In this document: piece by piece, positions 50,826 to 62,633 of the stretch
Layout of the letters: every line of letters begins with the position of its first letter
Numbering within the stretch: position 1 is the first letter of the stretch
Assembly (NCBI GenBank): GCA_035578155.1
Contig: JAPWDM010000004.1
Location: 39,194,803 to 39,258,802 of the forward strand
Length of the DNA: 64,000 nt
Direction of reading: 5' to 3'
Origin: Brachynemurus nebulosus
Taxonomy: Eukaryota > Arthropoda > Insecta > Neuroptera > Myrmeleontidae
Program-made: the position numbers and the translations under genes
The notes under the pieces: generated by a model
The model's input: the letters and a program-made list of their open reading frames with translations, nothing else
What the model was told of the DNA's origin: nothing
Database searches by the model: none

Positions 50826-52705
50826 AAAAACGCCGTGAGCAGCGGGGCCCCATCACGGTAGTCGAATTTTCCCCTTCATCTTCGGTATTGAATGTTTACA
50901 AGCGAAATGTGATTGAAAGTCTACAACCGAATTGTAATTTTGTTGGTTTCAAAACTGGTCATGAGTGTTCGGCTGATCGAGGCTTTAAAAAAAGGTTTTA
51001 AGTATTTAAGGGCTGTATCTCAGTAAATTTCAATTTTGTGCCGAAAACAGGTAGCAGAACAAAAACCAACACAATTCGTACGAGGGCATTCCTGCCCATG
51101 TTTATCCGCTAATTGCCTTTATGTTTTAGTTTTAAATATTAAAAAAGGACCTTAAATAGTAAACTGGAAGGCCTTTATAAAGATATTTTTTCTTTCAAAA
51201 AAAAAAAATAAAAAATAAAAAAAATAAAAAATAAAAAATTATTTCTTCGGTATTGAGTGTCTACAAGCGAAATATAATTGAAAGTCCACAAGCGATTTGT
51301 AATTTTGGTGGTTTCAAAACTGATAATGAGTGTCCGGTTGATCGGGGCTTTATAAAAAGATTTTAAGTTTTTAAGGGCTGAATCTCAGTAAATTTCAATT
51401 TTGTGCCGATAGAAGTTAACAGGGAAAAAGCCAACACAATTCGTACGAGGGCATTTCTATCCATGCTTATCCGCCAATTGCCTTTGTGTTTTACTTTTAA
51501 ATATTAAAAAAGGAACTTAAATAGTAAACTGGAAGGCTTTTATGAAGATATTTTTTCTTTCCAAAAAAATCCAAAATTTCTATTTTATAAATAATAAAAA
51601 TCCAAAATTCCTAAATAATAATTAAATAAATAAATAAACAGTGACTTTAATAACATTTGCAAATTACTTAATATGTATGTATTTCATTTGTTAAAAAATT
51701 GTATTCACTTTTTTTTAAATTTTTTAAAATTACTATTCGCCTACTTGTATTTAGAATAAACATAATGCTTTTAAAACACATTTAACAATAGCATTCAATT
51801 CCGATGTAAAAATGGGAGAAGTGGGGGGGAAAGTGATGCGGACTCCCTACAAGGTACTAGCTGGATACTAACAGAATACATGTACAAAATTTCAGCCCTC
51901 TAGGTTTCCTTATGGAGTCTCTAGACGTGTTAGAAAACAAGCAAAAAAATTAAGGAAATATTGGCGTCAAAATCGTGGGGGTAAGGGTTAAAAGTTGAAA
52001 CCTCCAAAAAACAGTGTCTGGCTATTAGCTTAACCTGTACACCAAATTTCAGCCCTCTAGGTTTATTTGGGGAGATTTTGACCCGAACAAAACTGTTAAA
52101 AAACAAGAAAAATCATGTTCTTTTGGGTATAAAAATGGTGGGGGTAGGGGTTAAAAGTCGAGACCCCCAAAAGGCACCCCCTTGATACTAACTCAATCCG
52201 AATACAAAATTTCAGCCCTCTAGGTTTATTCGGGTGACCTGTGCGAGTGGTACAAACTTCGAAAACGTCGAAAATGCATGAAATTGTAGCTTAAAAATGA
52301 GGGGGGTGGGGGTAAAATATTAAAACCTCCAAAAAGCACAACCTAGGTACGAACTTTATCAACACACCAAATTTCAACCCTCTACGTTAATTCTGGGGGG
52401 CTGGGGGCCTGTTAGATCCAGCGAAAATCGTTTTTCCCCCCTCTACTCCCACCATATCATCCTAGGAAGCTGAATTTTGGATATGTTGTAGATAATTGAC
52501 CGAAACATTATTTAAAACCGGTTTGAAAAAGTTTTATTGCTTTTCAGCCCCCCACGACCCCCTTAAAGGTCGGGTCCGAAAAAAAATTTGCCCAAAATTT
52601 GACCCCACTTTGATAGTATTGTTGTGCATCGGAATAAGCCCCACTTACCAAATTTCATCTCTTAACTTCCATAGGGGGGCCCTACACATATTAAAAGGTT
52701 GCGGG

Positions 52706-52784
<79 letters not shown>

Positions 52785-52908
52785 CATCTTTTTTTTTTAC
52801 ATAATCGTGTTCTACGGGTCCGAAAACGGATAGCGCCCCTGGTCTCGCCTCTCGCAGCTCTTATCGTATAGACTGTATAAGTCTAATTTTTCGGAGAAAA
52901 TTCGACTA
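50826..52908 (-). mobile_element. Family A, copy A4: full ends, duplicated tail
   Basis: Hairpin at 50833-50858, subterminal repeat TAGTCGAATTTTCCCC at 50859-50874, and the opposite repeat GGAGAAAATTCGACTA at 52893-52908. The tail occurs twice: 50859-51190, and again from about 51241 to 51600 without hairpin, separated by an A-rich AAAAATAAAA run. The core follows (51790-52440), then a TA array at 52709-52780 and the 5' block. Closely similar to A1. The second tail matches A2 better than A1, so two copies may have recombined. Confidence 0.85.
52709..52780. repeat. (TA)n array inside A4
   Basis: Located before CAGACATC, at the same element position as in A1 and A3. Confidence 0.95.
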
Positions 52909-53106
52909 AAAACTCGATATTGTCGTAAAAATTTGTTATCAAGTATTCTTTTTCTCAGTCGCCCACGTATTTTATACGATTTTCGTAACATTTTCTTTTA
53001 CTGTAGTTCAAAGTATATCATTATTAATAGAGGCCGACAGCCATTTCCATGAGATTTATGTTTTAAATAAGTTTCCTCAGAACAGAATTTTTCGAAATAT
53101 CTTGTA

Positions 53107-53344
53107 GGATTCGATCAGTTGTCAAACACTGATATTTCTACAAAAAATTCATTTATTGGCGTTGAAAACGACTAAGAGTATGAGCAGTGTAAATCTGATT
53201 CTGAAATCAAAAAATAGCATAATAATTTTAGATTTGACTCCCTTTTTCAGCTGGATAGATCGGATGACTAATATAGGTAACGTTAACGTTCTAATCATAA
53301 ATCCTGAGCATACTCCATCAGAATCTTGTACAAATTTTGATTAA
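53107..53344 (+). pseudogene. Unrecognised 79-codon open stretch
   Basis: Open from just after a TAG at about 53104 to TAA at 53342. Residues such as SKNSIIILDLTPFFSWIDRM and IINPEHTPSESCTNFD have natural protein composition, unusual for this AT-rich background. There is no ATG at the start, so it would be an exon or the C-terminal end of a broken gene. No domain is recognised and no neighbouring exon is seen. Confidence 0.25.
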
Positions 53345-55924
53345 TAAATTGTCCAACCAGATTTATTGTTGTATTTACTATTATTTGTCGAACGCCAATT
53401 TTTTAGTCGAGTTCGCTAACATTTCAATTCGATCGTTATATACGCGCGTTTCAATTTACTCCCGTATGACGTATTGTCTGAACGACTAAACAGTTGTACA
53501 GCCAAAAACTGTTAGTGTGCAAGTATTCTTAGTATTTTTTAATTACATTAATTACAATGAAAATTTCCCTCTTACGACAGTAATAATAATGGAAAACTAT
53601 AAGAAAAAGCTAGAAGAAATATATAGCACACTTTTCGGAAAATAACTATCCGATTTTTTCCGGTGTTGTAATCAAAATCACGGTAAGCTTAAAATTTTGG
53701 TAAATTTGTCTGTCTATCAAGAATTAACTCCTTCAGATGATCACGCAAACTTTCAAATTAAGTTATGAGTAATCTTCTGAACCTCTGGATTTAGTTCATC
53801 CCCCCACACGGTCGTTTATTTGTACTACTATGAAATTCCTTGTTTATTGTACAAAATACTATCTAAGTAAGCTACGTTTGACATACAGTCATATCTCCAG
53901 TTGTACAAAAAGTGGCTCTTTACATGCATGTATAGGCAGCATGCGAAGTATATGGTGGGGACAATTAAATCAATTGCAGCGTGAGTAGTAGAGAAAACAT
54001 GTATTAATACGGGCTCATATGTGTTTATAGTATAAAAAAAATATTAAATAAAAATATTTACATTGATTCACTTTGATTATAAACGCAACTAATATGTCAT
54101 TCCTTATTTATCTGTCAACAGTATTAACGTCTACACGTCAATCCATAAATACAGAATTAAAAATATTTGATGTATTTTAACTCACATAGTCACATGAAAT
54201 AATGTTTCATAAGCAGTTAAAGTTATTGATGTTTGTCTTATGACTCTACATTAAACTAAATGACTTATGCCAGCATTTCTTAATTCTCGAATTTCCCTGA
54301 CGTACTTCACCGGCACCAGCAACTTTTTCCTCTGCATAGTCCGAGGTTGGAAGGAAAAACTGTCTTGATAATTATATCCATATTAACGTCGAAAATTGTT
54401 TAATTACTTTTTTAATATAACTGTTATATTTCATCCAGTATTTTATTGTTCAAACTGACAAATCAAATTGTTCAAATTTATTGATAAAAGAAATTAATTG
54501 TAAATAGCAAACATTTGTATTCAGATTTTACGGTTTGTTTAAAAATATCTTAAATTTATTTATTTCCACGGTTACCATTACTTATATTCGTTAATGAGCC
54601 CGGAAAAATGTATATTATAGATGTCGTTGCCATCACGCACCCAGCCTATACGTAAAATACCAAAGCTTATTACACTTTTATTAATTCTTATATATTATAC
54701 AGTGATATACATATTATATTAGAATCTGTACAAAAATTTTATCTAGCAACTGAATGTTTACGTTTTTTTTCAATAAATTTCAAATACTTCATAATTTTAA
54801 TGTATTGTATTTGTAGATTTGTACCAAATTTTTATCGTTTATTGTGAATTTCATGTTAGTCGTAGATAAAGTATAGTACGGCTGCGCGGCTCTTGCGTAG
54901 CTTTTTCGATTGTGTGTAATATGCAACTTACAACCTCAATCACGTAATATACTATTTAACCATTTTAGAACTAATTTTATTTTTTAATTTTGAAAATTTG
55001 CATAGTATAGAAATTTTAAATTAAAATGTAATTCCCCTTATATTTTTATATTATAAATTTAGTTTATCTATCCTACGTAGCTAATACATTTTGGACAACC
55101 TTTTAGAATATGCTACTAGAGCAATGTCTTTTAAGGGTAAGTATTTGACCTCTAATGTATTTTGGCATTTACATAACATTTTAAAGTTCTTCCAAAGTAT
55201 TTTTTTAAATTTATGCAAAACCCCGAATGTGAGGCTCACGCCAGTCGTACACTTCGCCCTTGCGCCATCTTTGAATCCAGCTTTATGCCATCTCTTTTAT
55301 CAGATTTAGATATCCTCACGTTCCATTACATACACAATAAAGATTTTCTAAAACTTCAAATATGATTAAGGTAAAAATTTTATTTTAATATTTTATGAGT
55401 AAATCACAGATAATTTTAACATCACTACGAATCATAATATCTTAAGAAAAATATCTTTTTAATATCACATTATATTCTACATACCGACATAATTTACATT
55501 TCCTCCGAGGGGAATAAGTTTTGTTTGAATATCAATTTATGTAACCCCCAATTCAGTATTGTACCTACATAACTTTATTTCCACTTTTTTGAATTCTTGT
55601 TAAGTCCAATCAAGTTATTAGAGCGTTATTGTAACATTTTTTCCCGTCTAACTCGATTCATCGTTCGTTATTTCTCTGTTTAAATGCTATTGTTATTCAT
55701 ATCATATCGTATTATAATAACAATTTTATGTTTTGTTCAAAAGCCCGATTTATATTGGTGAATAGATTTTTTTTTATTTTAGTGGTTCACATCTATCTTT
55801 CAGTTCAGACAGTAACTATATTATGTATCAGATGTATTTCAAGTTACTTATGATACAAATCTTTACTAAATAAAATTTCGTCGGTTAAGGAAAAACTTCA
55901 GCCGGTGGGAAGTTAGCACGTTAT
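53345..55924. other. No recognised gene
   Basis: Mostly AT-rich. The 72-codon frame at 55091-55309 is without known motif. Confidence 0.5.
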
Positions 55925-56215
55925 TTTTTAGCACCGCAAAATTTGGTGATAGTTCTATTAGCAACCACAATAGTTCTACAGTTCCTCATAGGTTATATAA
56001 AAAGTTCCGCCTAATTAGTCAAAAAGAACACAATATGAGGTGCCAAATGCCAGCGGCACCGCATCTTCAAAAAAAGGCATTTTAAACCCAAAATCCCATA
56101 GTTCTAGAATAGTTCTATAGTTCCTGATAAAGTTTAGCAAGAGTTCTGCACTCTAACTATTCTTAAAAATTTTTTAAAAATTAGTGCCAGCACCGCATAC
56201 CAAAACTAATCTAAC
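55925..56215. repeat. ~130-bp diverged tandem repeat
   Basis: GCACCGCA recurs at 55931, 56055 and 56190. Between the copies, ATAGTTCTA and ATAGTTCCT-type words recur (ACAATAGTTCTACAGTTCCT, AGAATAGTTCTATAGTTCCT). Confidence 0.7.
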
Positions 56216-56329
56216 AGCTTACTGTAATTATTTCAGACCGTTATTTTATATAGGTGAGTTTTTGAGAGTTGCATATTTATTACTGCTAAACTATTGACTC
56301 TATCAAAAACATTGTTAAGATAGCAGCTG

Positions 56330-57148
56330 TAGATATCGCTGGGAGCAATAGCTTGCTATAGCCAGGAACTTTATGGCTCCTTTAGATTTCGAGTTACGAA
56401 CTTATATTTTTTCTAATGGGCACCTTTACTTAAAAGTTTTTTTAAATATTAGTTTGTGATTTAAAACTGCCGATAATACTTAAATTTCCATTATTTTTTC
56501 TCATGCTCTTGAGTAATTTCGTTTTAAGAATCTGTTTTCAAAAGTATCGACTGCGACGGCTTTCGGACGCAATAAAAATATACGCTTTCTAGCTAAAGTG
56601 TTGATAACATTATAGCGCACATAACTAACCTTCATTTAATCATAGTGAAGTTAGATGTTGAACATTCACTAGAGTAAAAATTAAAATACCTGACTTTCTA
56701 TTCTAGAAATTCGCTAAAACTAAAATTATTTTCAATAAATTAACAAATATGTGTCAAAATATTAAATTTACAATTACCTTAAGTAGTAATCTTTAAATTT
56801 TATTAATTGATATTTGCAGAAAAAAAATTAAGACCATTAAATTAATATAAGTGGGCAACATCTTTATTTTAAAAGATAACTACATATTTTGATATTTGTT
56901 AATTACTCGTTCTTTTTTTGGATAAAGAAAAATAAAACTAACACGAATGAGTTTGGCCCATTTAGTTACCTATCTATTTGCCTCAAAATTAATAAATATG
57001 AAAAAAAAAGATAGTCTAAAATAGTTTTATCAACAAATTAATATATAGTTTCATTTAGAGCCAAAGGTTTAACTTTGTATTATAGCTCGAAAACTAAGGG
57101 CGCTATAAAGCTCCTGGTTATAACAATCGATTTCCATCAGCGGTATTC
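56330..57148. mobile_element. Inverted-repeat element (~90-bp arms) abutting A5
   Basis: The left arm at about 56335-56405 (TATAGCCAGGAACTTTATGG, then TTTCGAG) pairs with the right arm at about 57076-57147 (CTCGAAAACTAAGGGCGCTA, TAAAGCTCCTGGTTATAAC). The interior ~650 bp is AT-rich and non-coding. The right end coincides with the point where family-A copy A5 starts, so it may have inserted there or recombination removed the A5 front. Confidence 0.65.
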
Positions 57149-57149
57149 T

Positions 57150-58466
57150 TTTAAAACTTTTCCAAACTGGTTGGAAATAATATTTCGATCGATTATCTAC
57201 AACATATCCAAAATTTAGTTTCCTAGGATGATTTGGAGGGATTAGAGGGGGGAAAATAATTTTGGCTGGATCTAATACGCCCACAGCCCCCCAGAATCAA
57301 CGTAGAGAGTTGAAATTTGGTGTGTTGATAAAGTTCGTACCTAGGTTATGCTTTTTGGAGGTTTTAATATCTTACCCTCATCTCCACCATTTTTAAGCTA
57401 CAATTTCACGCTTTTCGACGTTTTCGAAGTTTGTACCACTCGCACGGGCCAACCAAATAAACCGAGAGGACTGAAATTTTGTATTCGGATTGAGTTGGTA
57501 TCAAGGGGGTGCCTTTTGGGGGTTTCAAATTTTAACGCTTACCCCCCACCAAAAAGAACATGATTTTTCTTGTTTTTTAACAGTTTCGTTCGGGTCAAAA
57601 TCTCCCCAAATAAACCTAGAGTGCTGAAATGTTGTACACAGGTAAAGTTAATAGTCAGCCACTGCTTTTTGGAGGTTTCAACTATTAACCCTTACCTCCA
57701 CGATTTTTGTGCCAATATTTCCTTGACTTTTTGGGAGAGACTCTCTAGGTAAACGTAGAGGGATGAAATTTCGAACATGTATTGAGTTAGTATCCAGTTA
57801 GTTCCTTTTAGCGATTCCACATTACTTTTCCCCCACTTCTCCCATTTCTATATCGGAATACAATGGTATTGTTAAATGTGTTTAAAATGCTTTATATTTA
57901 TACTATACGACAAGCAGACGAACAGTAAAATTAAAAATTAAAAAAAAATGAACTTACTTTTATAACAAATGCAATACATACATATTAAGTAATTTCAAAA
58001 TGTTATTAATGTTTATTTATAAAGTAGGAATTTTGGATTTTTATTTATAAAATAAAAATTTTGGATTTTTTTAAGAAAAAATATCTTCATATATGGAGAA
58101 AAAATATCTTCATAAAGGCCTTCCAGTTTACTATCTAAGGTCCTTTTTTAATATTTAAAAATAAAACATAAAAGCAGTTGGCGGATAAGCATGAGTTATA
58201 GGAATACCCTCGTACGAATTGTGTTGGCTTGTTTCCTGCTAACTGCTATCGGCACCAAATTGAAATTTAGTGAGATTCAGCCCTTGAAAACTTAAAACCT
58301 TTTTTTAAAGCCCCGATCAGCCGGACACTCATCATCAATTTTGAAACCACCAAAATTACAAATCGCTTGTAGACGTTCAATCACATTTCGCTTGTAGACA
58401 TTCAGTACCGAAGATGAGGAGAAAAATTAGACTTCCGTGATGGGGCCCCGCTGCTCAAGGCGTTTC
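57150..58466 (+). mobile_element. Family A, copy A5: lacks 5' end and TA array
   Basis: Starts within the block just before the core (AAAACTTTTCCAAACTGGTT) and runs through four diverged core units and the tail to the hairpin (58435-58460, with one changed stem pair) and GGCGTTTCTTTT. The subterminal repeat is degraded. More diverged than A1, A4 and A6. Two 60-71-codon frames inside it are not genes. Confidence 0.85.
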
Positions 58467-58494
58467 TTTTCTTAGATCCTAGTTGGTGCCATAA

Positions 58495-58678
<184 letters not shown>

Positions 58679-58679
58679 T

Positions 58680-59461
58680 CAGAAAATTCTTGATTTTTTG
58701 ATTTTGGTTCACTGGGGGATTTCAGAACGCGAGGAACCATTAAGGTGGAAAAATATCGCAGTGTCGTCTTCAAAGCCATTTATTTTCAGCTCAATTTTTA
58801 ATTTTTTTTTAAAAATTTTTTTTTGTAATCTCAAGACATGTAGAAACAATGTTGTACCTATAATCTATATTTAGTTTTTTAATAAAATATTTATTTGTAT
58901 AAAAAAAAAATAATAAAAAAAGTCTGATTTTTTATGTTTTTTGGCCAATCTCTCCTTAACCATACATCTTCAGAAAAAAATACAAACTAAGAACCGACAC
59001 TATACTCACACGTAATCTTATATTGCTTGAATGTTACGAATTCAGCACTGTTTGACAAATCCTGAGCATCACATCCCATCGCAATTTTTGACATAAAGCA
59101 GAAGAGAAAAAACACACCTAAATTTCGTATATTTTCCCCGTATCAAAATTTATATGTCCTCGGTTACCAGAAACACTTAGTATGTGTTACAACATATAAA
59201 ATATATGTGAGTATACTTACAATTCAGTCTTCAAAGGACGGCTAATAAAAATTTTATACACAATAAATGCGAAGGAAATGTGAACGAAAAACAAGAGGAG
59301 TGGAAATGGAAAACTTTTGAAGAATTTTTAAACATTTTTAGTGTGTTGATTCCGCTAAAAAATTTATTGTAACTTTTCGTATTCTCTTTAAAAAAAAATC
59401 CGTTAGTATTTGTAGGCACAGCTATATATATAAATAAGTAATTTATTTGACGGCAACGAAA
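58680..59461. other. AT-rich, no gene
   Basis: A 62-codon complement frame at 59231-59419 lacks motifs. Confidence 0.5.
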
Positions 59462-59560
59462 ATGTCGTGCGTTTACAATTTTGGTTGTCGATCAAAATCA
59501 ACTAAAGTTAACAGGAAATGCCGTTTAGTCGAATTTTTCTTTTTAAAAATACAAAGCTGA
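59462..59560 (+). pseudogene. THAP-type zinc-finger N-terminal relic
   Basis: A 32-codon frame from ATG 59462: MSCVYNFGCRSKSTKVNRKC, then RLVEFFFLKIQS and a stop. The start C-x5-GC-x-S and the later FF-x-LK follow the opening of THAP domains (C-x-V-x-GC-x-N ... FHxFP), which occur at the N terminus of P-element-type transposases and of many insect proteins. The remaining THAP residues (Trp, C-x2-H, the AVPTIF-like end) are absent downstream in any frame I can read, so it is a fragment or an isolated first exon. Identification rests on about 30 residues. Confidence 0.4.
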
Positions 59561-60055
59561 GATTAAAGACTGATGGTCACTGTGTTATATTTGCATGGTA
59601 CTCCGTTCGTATATTCCATATTTGGTGAAATTTATCAAATCTGTAATACGGGAACTCGCATGTTATTAGTAACCGAAACAGTTTAACGTTAATCAAAAAT
59701 TAAAAATAAGAAAATAAAAGAGAAAGAAAATAAATACGATTTCACAGTACACCTGGCACAGCATCCTGAATAACTGAATTTTCAGTTATAATAATTACTT
59801 TTTTTCGAATACCAATTTACCTAGAATAAAAGTTTTCATACATGATTTTTTCCGTCTTTTTGATGGTGTAGAAAAAATTATAATATTTTTTTTTTTTTCA
59901 AAAAATATCCAAAAAACCGTTTTTTGAGCATCCAACGTTTTAGGCTGAATATCTTATCCAAGGATCTGTAGTTTCCAACGTTTTCTCCAAATTTAATAAA
60001 TATAATAAAAATAGAATTTCTCGCTTCAGAGTTATCATGCTGATTAATAAATAGC
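59561..60055. other. No gene; family D-like segment at 59920-60050
   Basis: GAGCATCCAACGTTTTAGGC and TTCTCGCTTCAGAGTTATCA are loosely shared with 43028-43136. Confidence 0.45.
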
Positions 60056-60057
60056 TA

Positions 60058-60125
60058 CAATAGAACCTCGATTATAACAATTAAACGTTCCTCTTAGGGT
60101 AAGGGTTGTTATAATCGAGTGATTG
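60058..60125. mobile_element. Pogo-type end remnant with perfect hairpin
   Basis: TA, then CAATAGAACCTCGATTATAAC, matches the CAGTAGAACCTCGATTATAAC type of insect pogo-like ends (recalled). CTCGATTATAACAA (60067-60080) and TTGTTATAATCGAG (60106-60119) pair perfectly over 14 bp around a 25-bp loop. It may be an extreme internal deletion. Confidence 0.55.
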
Positions 60126-60237
60126 TCATAGGTGGCTCATTAGTTTTTTTAATTAAATATACACCAGAAATTTAATGGTACGTAGTGGTCTGTGCAAATT
60201 TAAGGGGAAGTATTGGGGTAAGAGGGTAAATATTATT

Positions 60238-60680
60238 TTAAACAAAACTATCCTATAAGATAATTTACACATAAAATTCGATTACATAGACAAACGAAAC
60301 CGAATGTTATATAGGTGGGAACTCCTAGAAAATTGACAAAGATACCGAAAAACCAACTTCACTAGCGCATTCATCAGCGTAAAAGATACCAAATAGCGGA
60401 AGTTGACAAAATTTTTAGAATATTCTAATCTTCACCTAGCAGAGATATCAAAAATTATTTAAAACAAAACTATCCTATGAGATAATTTACTCCTAAAATT
60501 CGATTGCATAGACAAACGAAACCGAATGTTATATCAATGAATATAAGTGGGGACTCCTAGAAAATTGACAAAGATACCGAAAAACCAACTTCACTAGCGC
60601 ATTCATCAGCGTAAAAACGCCAAATAGCGGAATCTGACAAAAAATCTAGAATATTCTAATCTTCACCTAGCAGAGATATC
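60238..60680. repeat. 222-bp tandem duplication in front of B2
   Basis: AACAAAACTATCCTAT at 60241 recurs at 60463, and both copies run to CTTCACCTAGCAGAGATATC. Copies differ by a few small indels and substitutions. B2 starts directly after the second copy. No such sequence precedes B1. Confidence 0.92.
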
Positions 60681-61024
60681 AATACCCCTGTCGCAGCATC
60701 TGCATAACATAGCGAATTTCCAAATCTTGGGCGCTGGCGGATCTCATCTAAGACCTGTACTTATTTAAAATAGTTTAGCTTTCTAAGAGTAAAAGAATTT
60801 TTAAAATCGGTTGGGTAATTAGTTTTGGTATTTTTGGGGACCCAAGAACCCGAACGAATTTTGTGCAGCATAGTTGTATCCATCTAAAATAATTTAGTTC
60901 TCTAGCAGTGAGAAATTTTTTAGCATCGGTTCGATAGCTTATTACTGGCGTTTTCGGATCTGCAAGATCCCGGTGGACCTCATTAAAAAATCAGCTCGAC
61001 CGTATATTCTAGGCGGACTTTAGG

Positions 61025-61092
<68 letters not shown>

Positions 61093-62633
61093 AACCCGTT
61101 GTGTAGCATTCTACGCCGCATTTGCATCCGCAGGACAGTTGTGGATCTCAGATAACACAACCTGTACCTATCTAAAATAGTTTACCTCGGTAATAGTAAA
61201 AAGGTTTCAAAATCGGTCAGTTATTTTATTTTTGACACTTTTAGGTCCTACTGACACTTCAGACCTTACATAACGTAATCTATATGTATCTAAAATAGCT
61301 TAGCTCCCCAACAGTGAAAAAATTTTCAAAATCGGTCGGCTAGTTTATTTTTGACGCTTTTGGATCCGATGGACCCTGGCAGACTTTACATAACGTAATA
61401 TATATTTATCTAAAATAGTTTAGCTCTGTAACAGTGAAAAAATTTTCAAAATCAGTCGGTTAGTTTATTTTTACCACTTTTGAGTCCCATGGACCCTGGC
61501 GGACCCTAAATAACGTAATGTATGTCTATCTAAAATAGTTAGTTCCCCAACAGTGAAAAAATTTTCAAAATCGGTCGGTTAGTTTATTTTTGACCCTTTT
61601 GGATCCCATGGACCCTGGCAGACCTTACATAACGTAATCTATATTTATCTAAAATAGTTTAGCTCTGTAACAGTGAAAAAATTTTCAAAATCGGTCAGTT
61701 AGTTTATTTTTGACACTTTTGGGTTCTATGGACCTTGGTGGACCTTACATAACGTAATTTATATTTATCTAAAATAGTTAAGCTCTGTAACAGTGAAAAA
61801 ATTTTCAAAATCGGTGAGTTAGTTTATTTTTGACACTTCTGGATCCTATGGACCCTGGCAGACCTTACATAACGGAATCTATATTTATCTAAAACAGTTT
61901 AGCTCTGTAACAGTGAAAAAATTTTCAAAATCGATCAGGCAGTTTATTTTTGACACTTTTGGGTCCTATGGACCCAGGCGGACCTTACATAACGTAATTG
62001 ATATTTATCTAAAATAGTTTAGCTCTGTAATAGTGAAAAAAATTTTCAAAATCGGTCAGTTAGTTTATTTTTGACACTTTTGGGTCCTGTGGACCCTGGC
62101 GGACCTTACATAATGTATTCTAAATCTATCTAAAATAGTTTAGCTCTGTAACAGTGAAGAAATTTTTAAAATTGGTCGTTTAGTTTATTTTTTACAATTA
62201 TGGGATCAGTAAATCCTGGCGAAACTCATACAAGTCTAGTACTCTAACAGTAAGAAAAGGGTTCTAAGGATCTCATATAACTTATGGCAGTCCGTAAGCT
62301 TCTTGCGGACATCATTTAATTAATTAATTCAAATACTTTAACTTACTAACTGTGAAAAAATTTTTAAAATCGATTGGTTAATTAATTTCTGGCCTTTTTA
62401 GGTCCCGAAAACCTTGACCACACATAAAATACCTTAAATCCATTTGAAATGGTTTAATTTTTTAACATTATTAATTATTAGTGGAAAAATTTTCAAAATC
62501 GATTCAAAATATTTTTCCGTACATACATATGTACATTGTACATATTTTGTTTTGTTTCATATTTAATAATATTTATATCATAACATAATCTTCAATTTCT
62601 TGTTTACTTAAAAATTCAATAAAAAAAAAAAAA
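60681..62633 (+). mobile_element. Family B, copy B2 (~1.95 kb)
   Basis: Same boundaries as B1 and roughly 97-98% identical by eye. The TA array (61026-61088) is shorter. The core holds about nine 120-bp units (near 61191, 61311, 61432, 61551, 61671, 61791, 61911, 62031, 62152) against six in B1. Copy A6 begins within its terminal A run. Confidence 0.88.
61026..61088. repeat. (TA)n array inside B2
   Basis: 63 bp of TA before TCAAAACCCGTTGTGTAGC. Confidence 0.95.
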
